From assembly GCF_001708445.1 (NCBI RefSeq), contig NZ_CP015637.1, positions 3,225,001-3,289,000 of the forward strand: a stretch of DNA of 64,000 bases, written 5' to 3'. The stretch comes from Pseudomonas fluorescens. Lineage in GTDB: Bacteria > Pseudomonadota > Gammaproteobacteria > Pseudomonadales > Pseudomonadaceae. Shown here piece by piece: positions 1 through 7,992 of this stretch. Positions within the stretch are counted from its first letter, which is position 1, and every line of letters starts with the position of its first letter. A program made the position numbers and the translations under genes. The notes under the pieces are model-generated. The model made no database searches and was not told where the DNA came from. It saw nothing but the letters and a program-made list of their open reading frames with translations.

Positions 1-529
1 TCGGATCGATCACGCTATGGAATCCCAAGTCATGGATCAGGTCACGCAGCCGGGAGTTGGTGGCCCCGTCGATCGTGTACATGCGTTTGAACCCGTTGGC
101 GCGCGCCGCCTTTATCAGGTGCTGCATCAGGATGTACCCCAGGCCCTGTTGTTGCCAGTTATCGGCCACGGTCACCGCGCATTCGCATTCGTGCTCCTTG
201 GCTTCGGCGTAGCGAGCCACGCCGATTTCGATCAGCTTGCCGTTGTCGTGCACCAGGGCGATAAAGGCCATACGGTGCTGATTATCGACATTCATCAACT
301 GATCCATGAGGCGCTTGCCGGGCTCGTTGATTTCACCCAGGAAGCGCGCGTGCCGCGACTCGGGGGACAGGTTCTTGATGAAATCGTATTCGCGCTCTCG
401 ATCGGCGGCGGTCAACGGACGTATCAGCACGTGGCGGCCGTCTTTGAGTTCGTCGATCCAGTGTTCGTGGGGGGCTGCCTCCTTATAGGCGGCATCGGCT
501 TGCCTGTTGTGTTCTGCGAGGGTGGGCAT
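1..529 (-). CDS. GNAT family N-acetyltransferase (C-terminus outside window)
   Basis: The product starts MPTLAEHNRQADAAYKEAA and continues for about 176 residues to the window edge, so the C-terminus is missing. Residues from about 30 on follow the GNAT pattern: an ELKDGRHVLIRPL strand, then a central block with ECAVTVADNWQQQGLGYIL, which is the acetyl-CoA binding motif A (Q-x-x-G-L-G). The likely role is acetyl transfer from acetyl-CoA to an amine or protein; the substrate cannot be told. An ATG at 529 with GGAGG about 8 bases upstream decides the start. It is transcribed away from the neighbouring FNR-type regulator gene, which lies upstream on the same strand with a 99-base gap. Confidence 0.85.
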   Translation of the reverse strand, partial: MPTLAEHNRQADAAYKEAAPHEHWIDELKDGRHVLIRPLTAADREREYDFIKNLSPESRHARFLGEINEPGKRLMDQLMNVDNQHRMAFIALVHDNGKLIEIGVARYAEAKEHECECAVTVADNWQQQGLGYILMQHLIKAARANGFKRMYTIDGATNSRLRDLIHDLGFHSVIDP

Positions 530-628
530 GGCATGACCTCCGAAGGTTGGACGGGATTGAAACAGCGTCTTTTCCATTGGTTTGTACGCCTTTACCGACC
601 GTTAAAGCTGACCTGGATCAGATCAGCA

Positions 629-1378
629 TCACTCCGGCCCATGCCGATGACAGCCGGCAATAAACCTCTTGAGTTGCGGCATATCGAGAATGTCGACATT
701 GCGAGCGCTGATATGCACCAGGCCCAGTTTGCGCAGTTGCGCGATACTGCGGCATACCGTCTCCAGGCGCAGGCCCAAGTAAGAGCCGATTTCTTCGCGT
801 CTCATCCGTAATACAAAAGAGCGGGATGAATAACCGCGCGTACTCATGCGCGCCGATAGATTCAATACAAACGCGGCCAGTCGCTCATCGGCATTCATAT
901 TGCCCATTTGTAATAACATACTGTGATCACGCACTATTTCGCGGCTCATGATCTTGTTCAAGTTATGTTGCAGCGATGGAATCTGGCTGGCCAGCCGTTC
1001 AAGTTGGTGGAAGTGAATCGGACACACTTCGCTGTCTTCCAGGGCCACGGCATGGCAGGCATGCTGCTCGGCGCTGATGGCGTCCAGGCCGAGCATTTCC
1101 CCGGCCATCTGGAAGCCGGTGACTTGTTCGCGACCGTCCAGGGAGACAATGCAGGTCTTGAAAAAGCCGGTTCGCACGGCGTAGAGCGAGCGCAGCGGGT
1201 CTGCGGTGCGATACAGCGAGGCGCCTTTTTTAACTTTGACCCGTTGGGGAATAAGTGTATCCAGGCGGCTCACTTCGCTATCGTTCAGACCGATGGGTAG
1301 ACACAACTCTAGAACACTGCAATTGGCGCAAGCTGTCCTTAAATTTTGCGTTTGTACAAGTATTGGTGTCGACTTCAT
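629..1378 (-). CDS. FNR/Anr-type oxygen-sensing transcriptional regulator (paralogue)
   Basis: This 249-residue protein belongs to the Crp/Fnr family. The FNR cluster ligands are present: C17-x2-C20-x5-C26 near the N-terminus and C119 in ALEDSEVC, matching FNR C20/C23/C29/C122, so a [4Fe-4S] cluster sensing oxygen is expected. The middle is a cyclic-nucleotide-binding-like beta roll and the C-terminus a winged helix-turn-helix. In the recognition helix FNR has V-E-T-I-S-R; here it is L-E-T-V-C-R (E206, C209, R210), so the serine that contacts the TTGAT half-site is cysteine. The ATG at 1378 (MKSTPILV) was chosen because it puts the cysteines at FNR-like spacing; an upstream in-frame start would add 15 residues. 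Anr boxes at 2591 and 2669 fit a role in low-oxygen control of the neighbours, although the main Anr gene lies elsewhere. Confidence 0.88.
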   Translation of the reverse strand: MKSTPILVQTQNLRTACANCSVLELCLPIGLNDSEVSRLDTLIPQRVKVKKGASLYRTADPLRSLYAVRTGFFKTCIVSLDGREQVTGFQMAGEMLGLDAISAEQHACHAVALEDSEVCPIHFHQLERLASQIPSLQHNLNKIMSREIVRDHSMLLQMGNMNADERLAAFVLNLSARMSTRGYSSRSFVLRMRREEIGSYLGLRLETVCRSIAQLRKLGLVHISARNVDILDMPQLKRFIAGCHRHGPE

Positions 1379-1583
1379 TTTAAAATAAGCCTCTTGCACA
1401 CTTGCCGGTTGCCTAGATAACACTAAACAACACGTGATGAAAAAAGCTAGGTGCGGACTTATATATTTAGACGGCTGGAGGGTTCCGAATGCCTGGCGTC
1501 AGACTGAGGTATCCAAATGAATTGTTTTGGCGCGAAGTACCCCCGCGACGAATAGTGCCGCGGGGCGAGCAAAGTGCGTGTGA

Positions 1584-2507
1584 TCAATCAACGATTTCGG
1601 GCTTCACCATCCAGACGCTGCACGGCATCTTGTACAACAGCGATTCGGCTGTACTACCCAGTAAGCGCGACAGCCCGTGATGGCCGACCCGCCCCATGAC
1701 AATCACATCGACATTGTAGGCATCGGCGTAGCTGGACAGCACTTTCGCCGGGTTGCCCAGGATCATATGGCGCTGTGCTGGCGGGATCCCGTTGCGCGCG
1801 GCCAGGTCATTGAAGGCCTGCCCCTGTTCGTCGAACAAGCGCTTGGCGGCGACCGACGAGAAGAAGCCGGCGCCGCTGCCAAACCCGTACTCCTGGGCGC
1901 CCAGGTCGGACAGGTCATGGGCGTACACCACTTCCACCTCGGCATCGCAGGCGGTGGCCAACTTGACCGCTTCATGCAGGATGCGGTCGTTAAGGTCGTC
2001 ATAGTGCTCATTGCGATGGAACGGGTCCACGGCGGCCACGATCTTGCGCGGCAAGGCATGTTGCGCACCGCTGACAAAATGCAGTGGCACCGGGCATTCG
2101 CGAATCAGGTGCACGTCCAGTGGCGTGAACATCAGCCGCGACAGCAGCGACTCATGCTCCAGCGCCTTGATCACCACGGCCATCGGCTCTTCCCGCAGGC
2201 GCACCAATATCTCCTGCAGCGGGCGTTCCACCCAGGCCACCTCGGTGGTGACCGTCAGCCCGAGATTGCGTAACGGCCGGGCCTGGTCCTCCAGCCATTG
2301 ATGATGACGCTCGACGTAGCCCAGGCGCATCTGTTCCAGCGCCTGTTCATTGACCAGGCCGGCGGTGGCCAGGCCTTCCAGGTAATCAAAGGCCAGGATA
2401 TGCAGCGCGGCGCCTTCGGCCTTGGCCAGGGCAGCGGCCCTGTCGAAGGCCGGACTGTGCTCCATCAATGGTGAAACCAGCAACAAGTAACGGGCTTGAG
2501 TGGACAT
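1584..2507 (-). CDS. Universal stress protein, tandem UspA domains (UspE-like)
   Basis: This 307-residue protein holds two Usp domains, roughly residues 4-145 and 150-305, the architecture of UspE. The second domain carries an ATP-binding-type loop, GRVGHHGLSRLLGSTAE, close to the G-2x-G-9x-G-S/T motif but with eight residues instead of nine between the second and third glycines. It is cytoplasmic, with no signal peptide. The ATG at 2507 (MSTQARYLL) follows AGGGAGA; an upstream TTG is less likely. In Pseudomonas several Usp genes are Anr-controlled and aid anaerobic survival, and an Anr-like box lies 84 bases upstream of this start. A GC-rich inverted repeat at 1541-1565 follows the stop, without a clear T-run. 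Confidence 0.87.
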   Translation of the reverse strand: MSTQARYLLLVSPLMEHSPAFDRAAALAKAEGAALHILAFDYLEGLATAGLVNEQALEQMRLGYVERHHQWLEDQARPLRNLGLTVTTEVAWVERPLQEILVRLREEPMAVVIKALEHESLLSRLMFTPLDVHLIRECPVPLHFVSGAQHALPRKIVAAVDPFHRNEHYDDLNDRILHEAVKLATACDAEVEVVYAHDLSDLGAQEYGFGSGAGFFSSVAAKRLFDEQGQAFNDLAARNGIPPAQRHMILGNPAKVLSSYADAYNVDVIVMGRVGHHGLSRLLGSTAESLLYKMPCSVWMVKPEIVD

Positions 2508-2590
2508 GGGCAATCTCCCTTGGGTAAGCGGCGGATAGCAGCGGGCAATGGTGCCTGCCTGACATCATCGCGCCGGGCGCCGGTGGCGGT

Positions 2591-2604
2591 TTGACTTGCA
2601 TCAA
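2591..2604 (-). promoter_or_regulatory. Anr/FNR-like box upstream of the universal stress protein gene
   Basis: The sequence TTGACTTGCATCAA differs at one position from the Anr/FNR consensus TTGAT-N4-ATCAA. Its centre lies about 90 bases upstream of the usp start. With the usual -41.5 placement the transcript would begin near 2556 and have a leader of about 50 bases. Confidence 0.65.
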
Positions 2605-2668
2605 GTCGCCTTGAGCGGGAGCCAGGTCAACGATGCGCGGTCAGGGGCTATGATCAATCCGGGGATTG

Positions 2669-2682
2669 TTGATCATGATCAA
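2669..2682 (+). promoter_or_regulatory. Perfect Anr/FNR box upstream of the alcohol dehydrogenase gene
   Basis: TTGATCATGATCAA matches the consensus TTGAT-N4-ATCAA at every fixed position and is itself a perfect palindrome. Its centre is about 74 bases upstream of the dehydrogenase ATG, consistent with a class II activator site at -41.5 and a leader of roughly 33 bases. Confidence 0.8.
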
Positions 2683-2749
2683 CTTGTGCCGTGCGTTCGC
2701 GGCGCAGTCTGGTCGCCAATCAGGCTTTTCCGGCCCAGGAGGTCACAGC

Positions 2750-3823
2750 ATGGCAACCATGAGAGCAGCTGTCTTCGTTGAAAAAAACCGCATCGTCCTG
2801 GACGACAAACCCATTCCCGAAGTCGGTCCGTTGGACGCCTTGGTGCGCATTACCACCACCACCATCTGCGGTACCGACGTGCATATCCTGCGCGGCGAGT
2901 ACCCGGTCGCCAAAGGCCTGACCGTGGGCCATGAACCGGTGGGCGTGATTGAGCGGCTGGGGTCCCAGGTTCGCGGGTTTGTCGAAGGCCAGCGGGTGAT
3001 CGCCGGCGCCATCACCCCCAGCGGGCAAAGCTACGCCTGCCTGTGCGGGTGTGGCTCCCAGGACGGCCCCGATACACGGCATGGCTTTCGCGCTGCGGGG
3101 GGCTGGAAATTCGGCAATACCCTCGACGGCTGCCAGGCCGAATACGTGCTGGTCCCCGATGCGCTGGCCAACCTGTGCCCGATCCCCGACGGTTTAAGTG
3201 ACGAACAGGTGCTGATGTGCCCGGACATCATGTCCACCGGGTTTTCCGGGGCCGAGCGCGGCGAGGTGAGCATTGGCGACACGGTGGTGGTATTCGCCCT
3301 GGGGCCGATCGGCTTGTGCGCGGTGGCGGGGGCACGCCTTAAAGGCGCCTCGATGATTATCGGGGTCGACGGGGTCAGTGAACGCATGAACGTCGCCCGC
3401 AGCCTCGGCGCTACCCATATCGTCGATTTCAAGAAAGGCAATGTGGTCGAGCAAATCATGGCGCTCACGGACGGCCGTGGGGTCGACGTGGCGATCGAAG
3501 CCCTGGGCACCCAGGGCACCTTCGAGTCGGCCTTGCGCGTGCTGCGCCCCGGTGGGCGCCTGTCCAGCCTGGGGGTGTATTCCAGTGACCTGCACATTCC
3601 CTATGACGCCTTCAGTGCGGGGCTGGGGGATTACAGCATCGTGTCGACCCTGTGCCCCGGCGGCAAGGAGCGCATGCGCCGCTTGATGGCCGTGGTTGCC
3701 AGCGGCGGGGTGGACCTGTCGCCCCTGGTGACCCACCGCTTCAAGCTCGACGATATCGAGGCGGCCTATGAGCTGTTTGCCCATCAACGCGATGGCGTCA
3801 TGAAGGTCGCGATTACTCCCTGA
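2750..3823 (+). CDS. Zinc-dependent medium-chain alcohol dehydrogenase
   Basis: This 357-residue MDR-family dehydrogenase resembles the secondary-alcohol dehydrogenases of Thermoanaerobacter and Clostridium beijerinckii, sharing GWKFGNTLDG and the MCPDIMSTGF region. Catalytic zinc ligands are C40, H61, E62 and D159. The four-cysteine structural zinc loop is absent; only C97, C99 and C101 occur there. The Rossmann fold begins around VVVFALGPIGLCAVAG, and an aspartate in IIGVDG at the end of strand 2 suggests NAD rather than NADP. The ATG at 2750 sits 7 bases after AGGAGG. The perfect Anr box upstream suggests induction at low oxygen, so interconversion of an alcohol and an aldehyde or ketone during fermentation or redox balancing is likely. 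The physiological substrate is unknown. Confidence 0.88.
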   Translation: MATMRAAVFVEKNRIVLDDKPIPEVGPLDALVRITTTTICGTDVHILRGEYPVAKGLTVGHEPVGVIERLGSQVRGFVEGQRVIAGAITPSGQSYACLCGCGSQDGPDTRHGFRAAGGWKFGNTLDGCQAEYVLVPDALANLCPIPDGLSDEQVLMCPDIMSTGFSGAERGEVSIGDTVVVFALGPIGLCAVAGARLKGASMIIGVDGVSERMNVARSLGATHIVDFKKGNVVEQIMALTDGRGVDVAIEALGTQGTFESALRVLRPGGRLSSLGVYSSDLHIPYDAFSAGLGDYSIVSTLCPGGKERMRRLMAVVASGGVDLSPLVTHRFKLDDIEAAYELFAHQRDGVMKVAITP

Positions 3824-3854
3824 AGGCGCCTGGGGGCGCCAGCCGAGGCCAAGG

Positions 3855-4070
3855 ATGCTGATCACCATCACACAACAACAGGCGCCGCTGCGCTGGACAG
3901 TACATATGGACGCCTGGTTCGTGCATTTCACCAGCCTGGCCGCAGCCGAAGACTTCGTGCACCGCCTGCGGGCACGGCTGGACGCACCTCATCCCTGGCC
4001 AAGCGTCGCCGCGCCAAGGGGCACCACAGGTTCTGCACCGGCTTTGATTCGCACCGGCGGGTATGGATGA
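3855..4070 (+). CDS. Small hypothetical protein coupled to the MgtC-like gene
   Basis: This 71-codon ORF (MLITITQQQAPLRWTV...) overlaps the next gene by ATGA, which suggests translational coupling, and lies 31 bases after the dehydrogenase. It has no signal peptide, membrane segment or domain that I recognise. Its ribosome site is weak (AAGG close to the ATG). A GGCGCC inverted repeat at 3826-3841 precedes it. It may be a true small protein or simply a leader that feeds ribosomes to the downstream gene. Confidence 0.45.
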   Translation: MLITITQQQAPLRWTVHMDAWFVHFTSLAAAEDFVHRLRARLDAPHPWPSVAAPRGTTGSAPALIRTGGYG

Positions 4071-5305
4071 CGCACACCCTCGACCTGGCCGGTGCCGCTG
4101 CGGCGCTGGGTATCGGCATGCTGATCGGGCTTGAGCGCGAACGTCGCAAGGGGCAGGGCGAACTGCGCGCTTTTGCCGGTTTGCGCACTTATTCCATCAC
4201 CGCGTTATTAGGCTATGTGACGCAGCAAGTCGGTGGCGGCCTGTTGTTGGGGCTGATCGCCGGCTGCCTGGCGGTGATCGCCAGCACGGCGTACTGGAAG
4301 AGCCAGGATAAAGACCCGGGCATCACCAGCGAAGTCACCTTGCTCATGGTGCTGGTATTGGGCGCAGGGTGTGGGGACGCCCCCGAACGGGCTATCGCCA
4401 TCGGCGTCGTCGTCGCCGGTTTGCTGGCCTACCGCGACAAACTGCATAACTTTGCCCGCATCCAATTGACCGACATCGAAATGCGTGACGGGCTGTTGCT
4501 GCTGATCGTGGCGCTGGTGGTGTTGCCGCTGGCGCCGGATCGCTTTATCGGCCCCTATGGTGCGCTTAACCCGCGCACTATCTGTACCTTGACGGTGTTG
4601 TTGATGGCGGTAGGGGCGGTGGGCCATGTGGCGGTGCGCGCGCTTGGGCCGCGGTATGGCTACGTCGTGGGCGCCATTGCTTCGGGGTTCGCTTCCAGCA
4701 CGGTGACCGTGGCCGCCATGGGCCAGATCGTCGGCAAGGAGCCGCAGCACCTGCGCACCCTCGCGGCAGCGGCGATTTTTTCGAATATTGCCACCGTGAC
4801 CCAAATGGCGCTGATCCTCGGCGCCGTGGAGCCGAGGCTGCTTTCGCAGATGGCCTGGCCGCTGCTCGCCGGGTTTGCCACCACCGCGTTGTATGGGGCA
4901 GCCCTGATGCTGCGCGCGCCGACGACAGCGGCCAGCCAAATCATCAAGGTCGGCGGTGCATTCGACCTCAAGCTGGCGCTGATCATGGTCTTGACCCTGA
5001 CCGGCATTACCTTCCTGTCGTCAGTGATGCTCCATCACTTCGGCCAGGTGGGGGTGATGTTGACCGCGACCTTGAGTGGTTTCGCCGACGCTCACGCGTC
5101 CATCGCCTCGATTGCCGCCCTGGCCACCAGCGGCCAGTTGTCCCTGGAGGCTGCGTCCATTCCGATATTGCTGGTGGTCAGTTGCAACGCGCTGAGCAAG
5201 TGCCTGGTGGCCTGGGTCAGCGGCGGCCGCACATTCGCCGCCTACGTGATCGCCGGGCAAGTGCTGCTGACCGGCGCAATGTGGCTGGGCACACTGCTCA
5301 GGTAA
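4067..5305 (+). CDS. MgtC/SapB-family membrane protein with DUF4010 domain
   Basis: This 412-residue multi-spanning inner-membrane protein has an N-terminal MgtC/SapB-type domain (residues about 8-140, with the characteristic GMLIGLERERR segment) followed by a DUF4010 domain of several helices. Short MgtC proteins inhibit F-type ATP synthase or help growth at low Mg2+, but the role of the longer DUF4010 fusions is not established. The start overlaps the small upstream ORF by four bases and has a poor ribosome site of its own. The gene ends convergent with the sensor kinase gene, the two overlapping by 8 bases. It may be co-transcribed with the Anr-box dehydrogenase. Confidence 0.82.
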   Translation: MTHTLDLAGAAAALGIGMLIGLERERRKGQGELRAFAGLRTYSITALLGYVTQQVGGGLLLGLIAGCLAVIASTAYWKSQDKDPGITSEVTLLMVLVLGAGCGDAPERAIAIGVVVAGLLAYRDKLHNFARIQLTDIEMRDGLLLLIVALVVLPLAPDRFIGPYGALNPRTICTLTVLLMAVGAVGHVAVRALGPRYGYVVGAIASGFASSTVTVAAMGQIVGKEPQHLRTLAAAAIFSNIATVTQMALILGAVEPRLLSQMAWPLLAGFATTALYGAALMLRAPTTAASQIIKVGGAFDLKLALIMVLTLTGITFLSSVMLHHFGQVGVMLTATLSGFADAHASIASIAALATSGQLSLEAASIPILLVVSCNALSKCLVAWVSGGRTFAAYVIAGQVLLTGAMWLGTLLR

Positions 5306-6677
5306 CGTGCGCGCGCACCGGGATCTCCAGGGTCGCTCGCAGGCCACCGGTTTCCCGGTTTTCGAGGCGCACTCGCCCGCCCAGGCGCTGGGCGATGGTT
5401 TGTACGATCGTCAGGCCCAGGCCCGCCCCCTTGGCATTGCCGCGGCTGTAAAAGCGCTCGAAGAGCCGGTCGCGCTGGGCCTCATCGATGCCGGGGCCCT
5501 GGTCGTCGATGGTCAGGGCGAAATACTCGGCGTTTTTGCACAAACCCACGGTGATCACCCCATGTTCCGGGGAGAAATTCGCCGCGTTGGTCACCAGGTT
5601 GGTCAAGGCGATATCGATCGCGCCGGCGTCGGTCGTCACCTGGTACGGCGCATCGTCGACCTCGAGCACCAGTTCCAAGTCCTTGCTCAGCAACCAGGGG
5701 GTCAACTGGATCAGGGTTTCACGCACCGTTGTCGCCAGGTCGATCGCCTGTACCGCTGGCTGCCCGGCGCTCGGTTCCAGGCGTGCCATGGTCAGCAACT
5801 GGTTGACCAGGCGGCTGGTGCGGTCGACACCGGCGATCAGGAAGGCCAGGGACTCGCGCCGCTCGGTTTCGGTGCCGGCTTCCAGCAGGTTTTGCGCATG
5901 CACCCGCAATACCGCCAGGGGCGTGCGCATTTCGTGGGCGGCGTCGGCAATAAAGCGTCGCTCGCGGCCCAGCATGTCCTGGATTTGCGCGAGCATACGG
6001 TTCAACGCCGCCTGCATCGGTTCCAGCTCCATGGGCAAGGGCGTCAGTTGCATCGGTTCCAGGGAACCGGAATGCCGTGCACGCAAGGTGGCCGCCATGT
6101 CGGCCAAGGGCTTGAGCCCCCAGCCAATCGCCAGCCAGACCATGGCGGCAAGGATCAGGCTGCCCAGCACATTCGGCCACAAGGTATGCCGCACGATGCG
6201 CTGGACCAGGTCGGAGCGCACATCGTCGCGCTCGCCCACCCAAATGCGCAGGCCATTGTCCTTGTCTTTGAGCACGAAGCCGCGCCATTGCCGGCCATTG
6301 AGGTCGTCGATATTGCTGTAGCCCGGTTGTTCCGGGGGCGTGGCGAATGACGGTGAGCTGGCGGTAAACACCAGCAGTTCGCCCTGGGGGTTCCACACCT
6401 GGAAGGCAATCTTGCTTTCGTAAGGGTGCCCATCCACCTTGGGCATGGCTTCGCCCAAGGCTTTGTTGAAGGCGCGATACAGCTCCGTCTGGTCTTTGCT
6501 CGCCAGCGGCATGCTCATGACGCCCTGGAGCAGGCGTGCGTTCTGCGCCAGTTGCGCATCGTAGACTTCGGCGATTTCGTGATTGCTGTCGTGCAGGTTC
6601 AGCACACTGATCACCAGCAATCCGGCGAGCATCAGGCCGATGATCAGGGTCAGGGTGCGCCGCCGAATCGAGGTCAT
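5298..6677 (-). CDS. Two-component sensor histidine kinase (QseC/PmrB/TctE type)
   Basis: This 459-residue protein has a transmembrane segment at about residues 8-27, a periplasmic domain of some 135 residues (2CSK-N-like), and a second transmembrane segment near residues 168-188. A HAMP-like region follows, then a HisKA domain with AAHEMRTPLA around residue 245 and a HATPase_c domain with N, DQGPGID and GLGLTIVQ motifs. It should autophosphorylate and pass the phosphate to the adjacent regulator. It is the last gene of the seven-gene minus-strand operon, and its start overlaps the regulator stop by ATGA. The signal sensed is unknown. The overlap with the operon suggests that the pair controls the upstream biosynthetic-type genes. 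Confidence 0.92.
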   Translation of the reverse strand: MTSIRRRTLTLIIGLMLAGLLVISVLNLHDSNHEIAEVYDAQLAQNARLLQGVMSMPLASKDQTELYRAFNKALGEAMPKVDGHPYESKIAFQVWNPQGELLVFTASSPSFATPPEQPGYSNIDDLNGRQWRGFVLKDKDNGLRIWVGERDDVRSDLVQRIVRHTLWPNVLGSLILAAMVWLAIGWGLKPLADMAATLRARHSGSLEPMQLTPLPMELEPMQAALNRMLAQIQDMLGRERRFIADAAHEMRTPLAVLRVHAQNLLEAGTETERRESLAFLIAGVDRTSRLVNQLLTMARLEPSAGQPAVQAIDLATTVRETLIQLTPWLLSKDLELVLEVDDAPYQVTTDAGAIDIALTNLVTNAANFSPEHGVITVGLCKNAEYFALTIDDQGPGIDEAQRDRLFERFYSRGNAKGAGLGLTIVQTIAQRLGGRVRLENRETGGLRATLEIPVRAHVT

Positions 6678-7336
6678 CCGCGCTCCTCCACCAGGTAGCC
6701 GACGCCGCGAACGGTGCGGATCAGTTCGCTGGAGAACTTCTTGCGCAGGTGATGGATGTGCACCTCCAGGGTGTTGCTTTCGGCTTCTTCGTTCCAGCCG
6801 TAGAGCAGTTGCATCAGCTGGTCACGGGTCATCACGCGGCCTGGCGGCGACAGCAGTTCGTGCAGCAGTTGATATTCCTTGGGCGTGAGCAGCACCGGTT
6901 CGCCGTGGTAGCTGACTTGCTGTGTGCTCGGGTCCAGGCAAATGCCCGCGTGTTCGATCATCACCCGCGCACGTCCGGCGCTGCGGCGTAGCAGGGCACG
7001 CAGGCGCGCCTTGAGTTCGGCCAGGTCGAAGGGCTTGACCAGGTAATCGTCGGCGCCGGCATCCAACCCGGCGATGCGGTCTTCGGTGGCGTCCCGCGCG
7101 GTGAGGATCAGCACCGGCAGGTTCGAGCCGCTGTCACGCAGGCGTCGCAGCACCTCCAAGCCATCCATGCGCGGCAGGCCGAGATCGAGCACCACCACGT
7201 CAAAGGTTTCGCTGAGCAAGGCATGCAAGGCACTGCTGCCGTCTTGCAGCCAATCGACGGTGTAGCCCTCACGCACCAGCGCCTGGTGAATACCTTCACC
7301 CAATGCCACGTCATCCTCGATCAGTAATAGGCGCAC
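6674..7336 (-). CDS. OmpR/PhoB-type response regulator (QseB/PmrA subgroup)
   Basis: This 220-residue regulator has a receiver domain with acidic pocket E7-D8-D9, phosphoacceptor D51 (VVVLDLGLPRMDG) and a conserved lysine in YLVKPFDL. A winged-helix DNA-binding domain follows, with LTPKEYQLL and the SNTLEVHIHHLRKK recognition region typical of QseB/PmrA/TctD. Members of this subgroup bind direct repeats of CTTAAG spaced by five bases. Two such sites lie in the divergent promoter region at 11650-11709, the promoter of the operon that contains this gene, so autoregulation is likely. It starts 11 bases after the TPR gene stop. Confidence 0.93.
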   Translation of the reverse strand: MRLLLIEDDVALGEGIHQALVREGYTVDWLQDGSSALHALLSETFDVVVLDLGLPRMDGLEVLRRLRDSGSNLPVLILTARDATEDRIAGLDAGADDYLVKPFDLAELKARLRALLRRSAGRARVMIEHAGICLDPSTQQVSYHGEPVLLTPKEYQLLHELLSPPGRVMTRDQLMQLLYGWNEEAESNTLEVHIHHLRKKFSSELIRTVRGVGYLVEERG

Positions 7337-7347
7337 GCAGACTCCTG

Positions 7348-7992
7348 TCAGTTGAGTTTTTTGTTGATGTCGGCCAGCACGCTTTCGATCTCTTTGCGCC
7401 GCCCGGCATCGGCGGTTTCCCGACCCGGCCGGGGGGCGGCCAGCAGGGCTTTTTGCAGGGCATCACGGGCTTCGCCATAGCGTTTTTGCCGGTACAGGTG
7501 GTCACCCCAGAAGTACAGACTATCAATGCCCGCCGGGTTCAGTTGCAAGGCCTGTTTGAGCAACTGTTCGGCCTTGTCGGCATCGCCGAAGCCGATGGGC
7601 CAACCGGGGACGCGATCATACAGGGCCGCCAGGCTGGTATAGGCCGAGCCTTGCAGGGCCTTGGGGTCCAGGGCCAGCGCTTTTTCCAGGTCGACCTTGG
7701 CCGCCTTGACCTTGCTCAACGCGCCCAGCCCGCCCTGGGCACCGGCCCAACTGCTGGTGACAATCCCCGACCAGATCCACGCCTCGGCAGCCTGGGGGCG
7801 GGCCTGGGTGAAGGCCGTTGCCTGGGTGGCCAATTGTTCGAACGCCTGGGTTCGCTGCTCTTCAGGCAGGTTGTATTGGATATGGGCCCAGCGCGTCTGG
7901 ATGTCGTTCAGGCGTTGCTGGTCAGCGGCCTCCAGCGCCCAGGTCAAGGGGCTCAGGGCGGTGAGCAGCAGCGCAACGAAAAGTCGTTTCAT
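7348..7992 (-). CDS. Secreted TPR-repeat protein of the seven-gene operon
   Basis: This 214-residue protein has a signal peptide (MKRLFVALLLTALSPLTWA, cleavage near residue 19). The remainder is helical with TPR-like repeats; the clearest are VDLEKALALDPKALQGSAY, AEQLLKQALQLNPAG and ARDALQKALLAAP. It is probably periplasmic and acts as a protein-interaction scaffold. The start overlaps the dehydrogenase stop by ATGA. Lying between the enzyme genes and the two-component genes, it could help export, assembly or sensing of the operon product, but nothing in the sequence settles this. Confidence 0.8.
   Translation of the reverse strand: MKRLFVALLLTALSPLTWALEAADQQRLNDIQTRWAHIQYNLPEEQRTQAFEQLATQATAFTQARPQAAEAWIWSGIVTSSWAGAQGGLGALSKVKAAKVDLEKALALDPKALQGSAYTSLAALYDRVPGWPIGFGDADKAEQLLKQALQLNPAGIDSLYFWGDHLYRQKRYGEARDALQKALLAAPRPGRETADAGRRKEIESVLADINKKLN

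Noticed and set aside
1541..1565. Inverted repeat CCCCGCG / CGCGGGG as the usp terminator
   Set aside because: The stem is only seven bases and no T-run follows on the minus strand, so it was not listed as a terminator.
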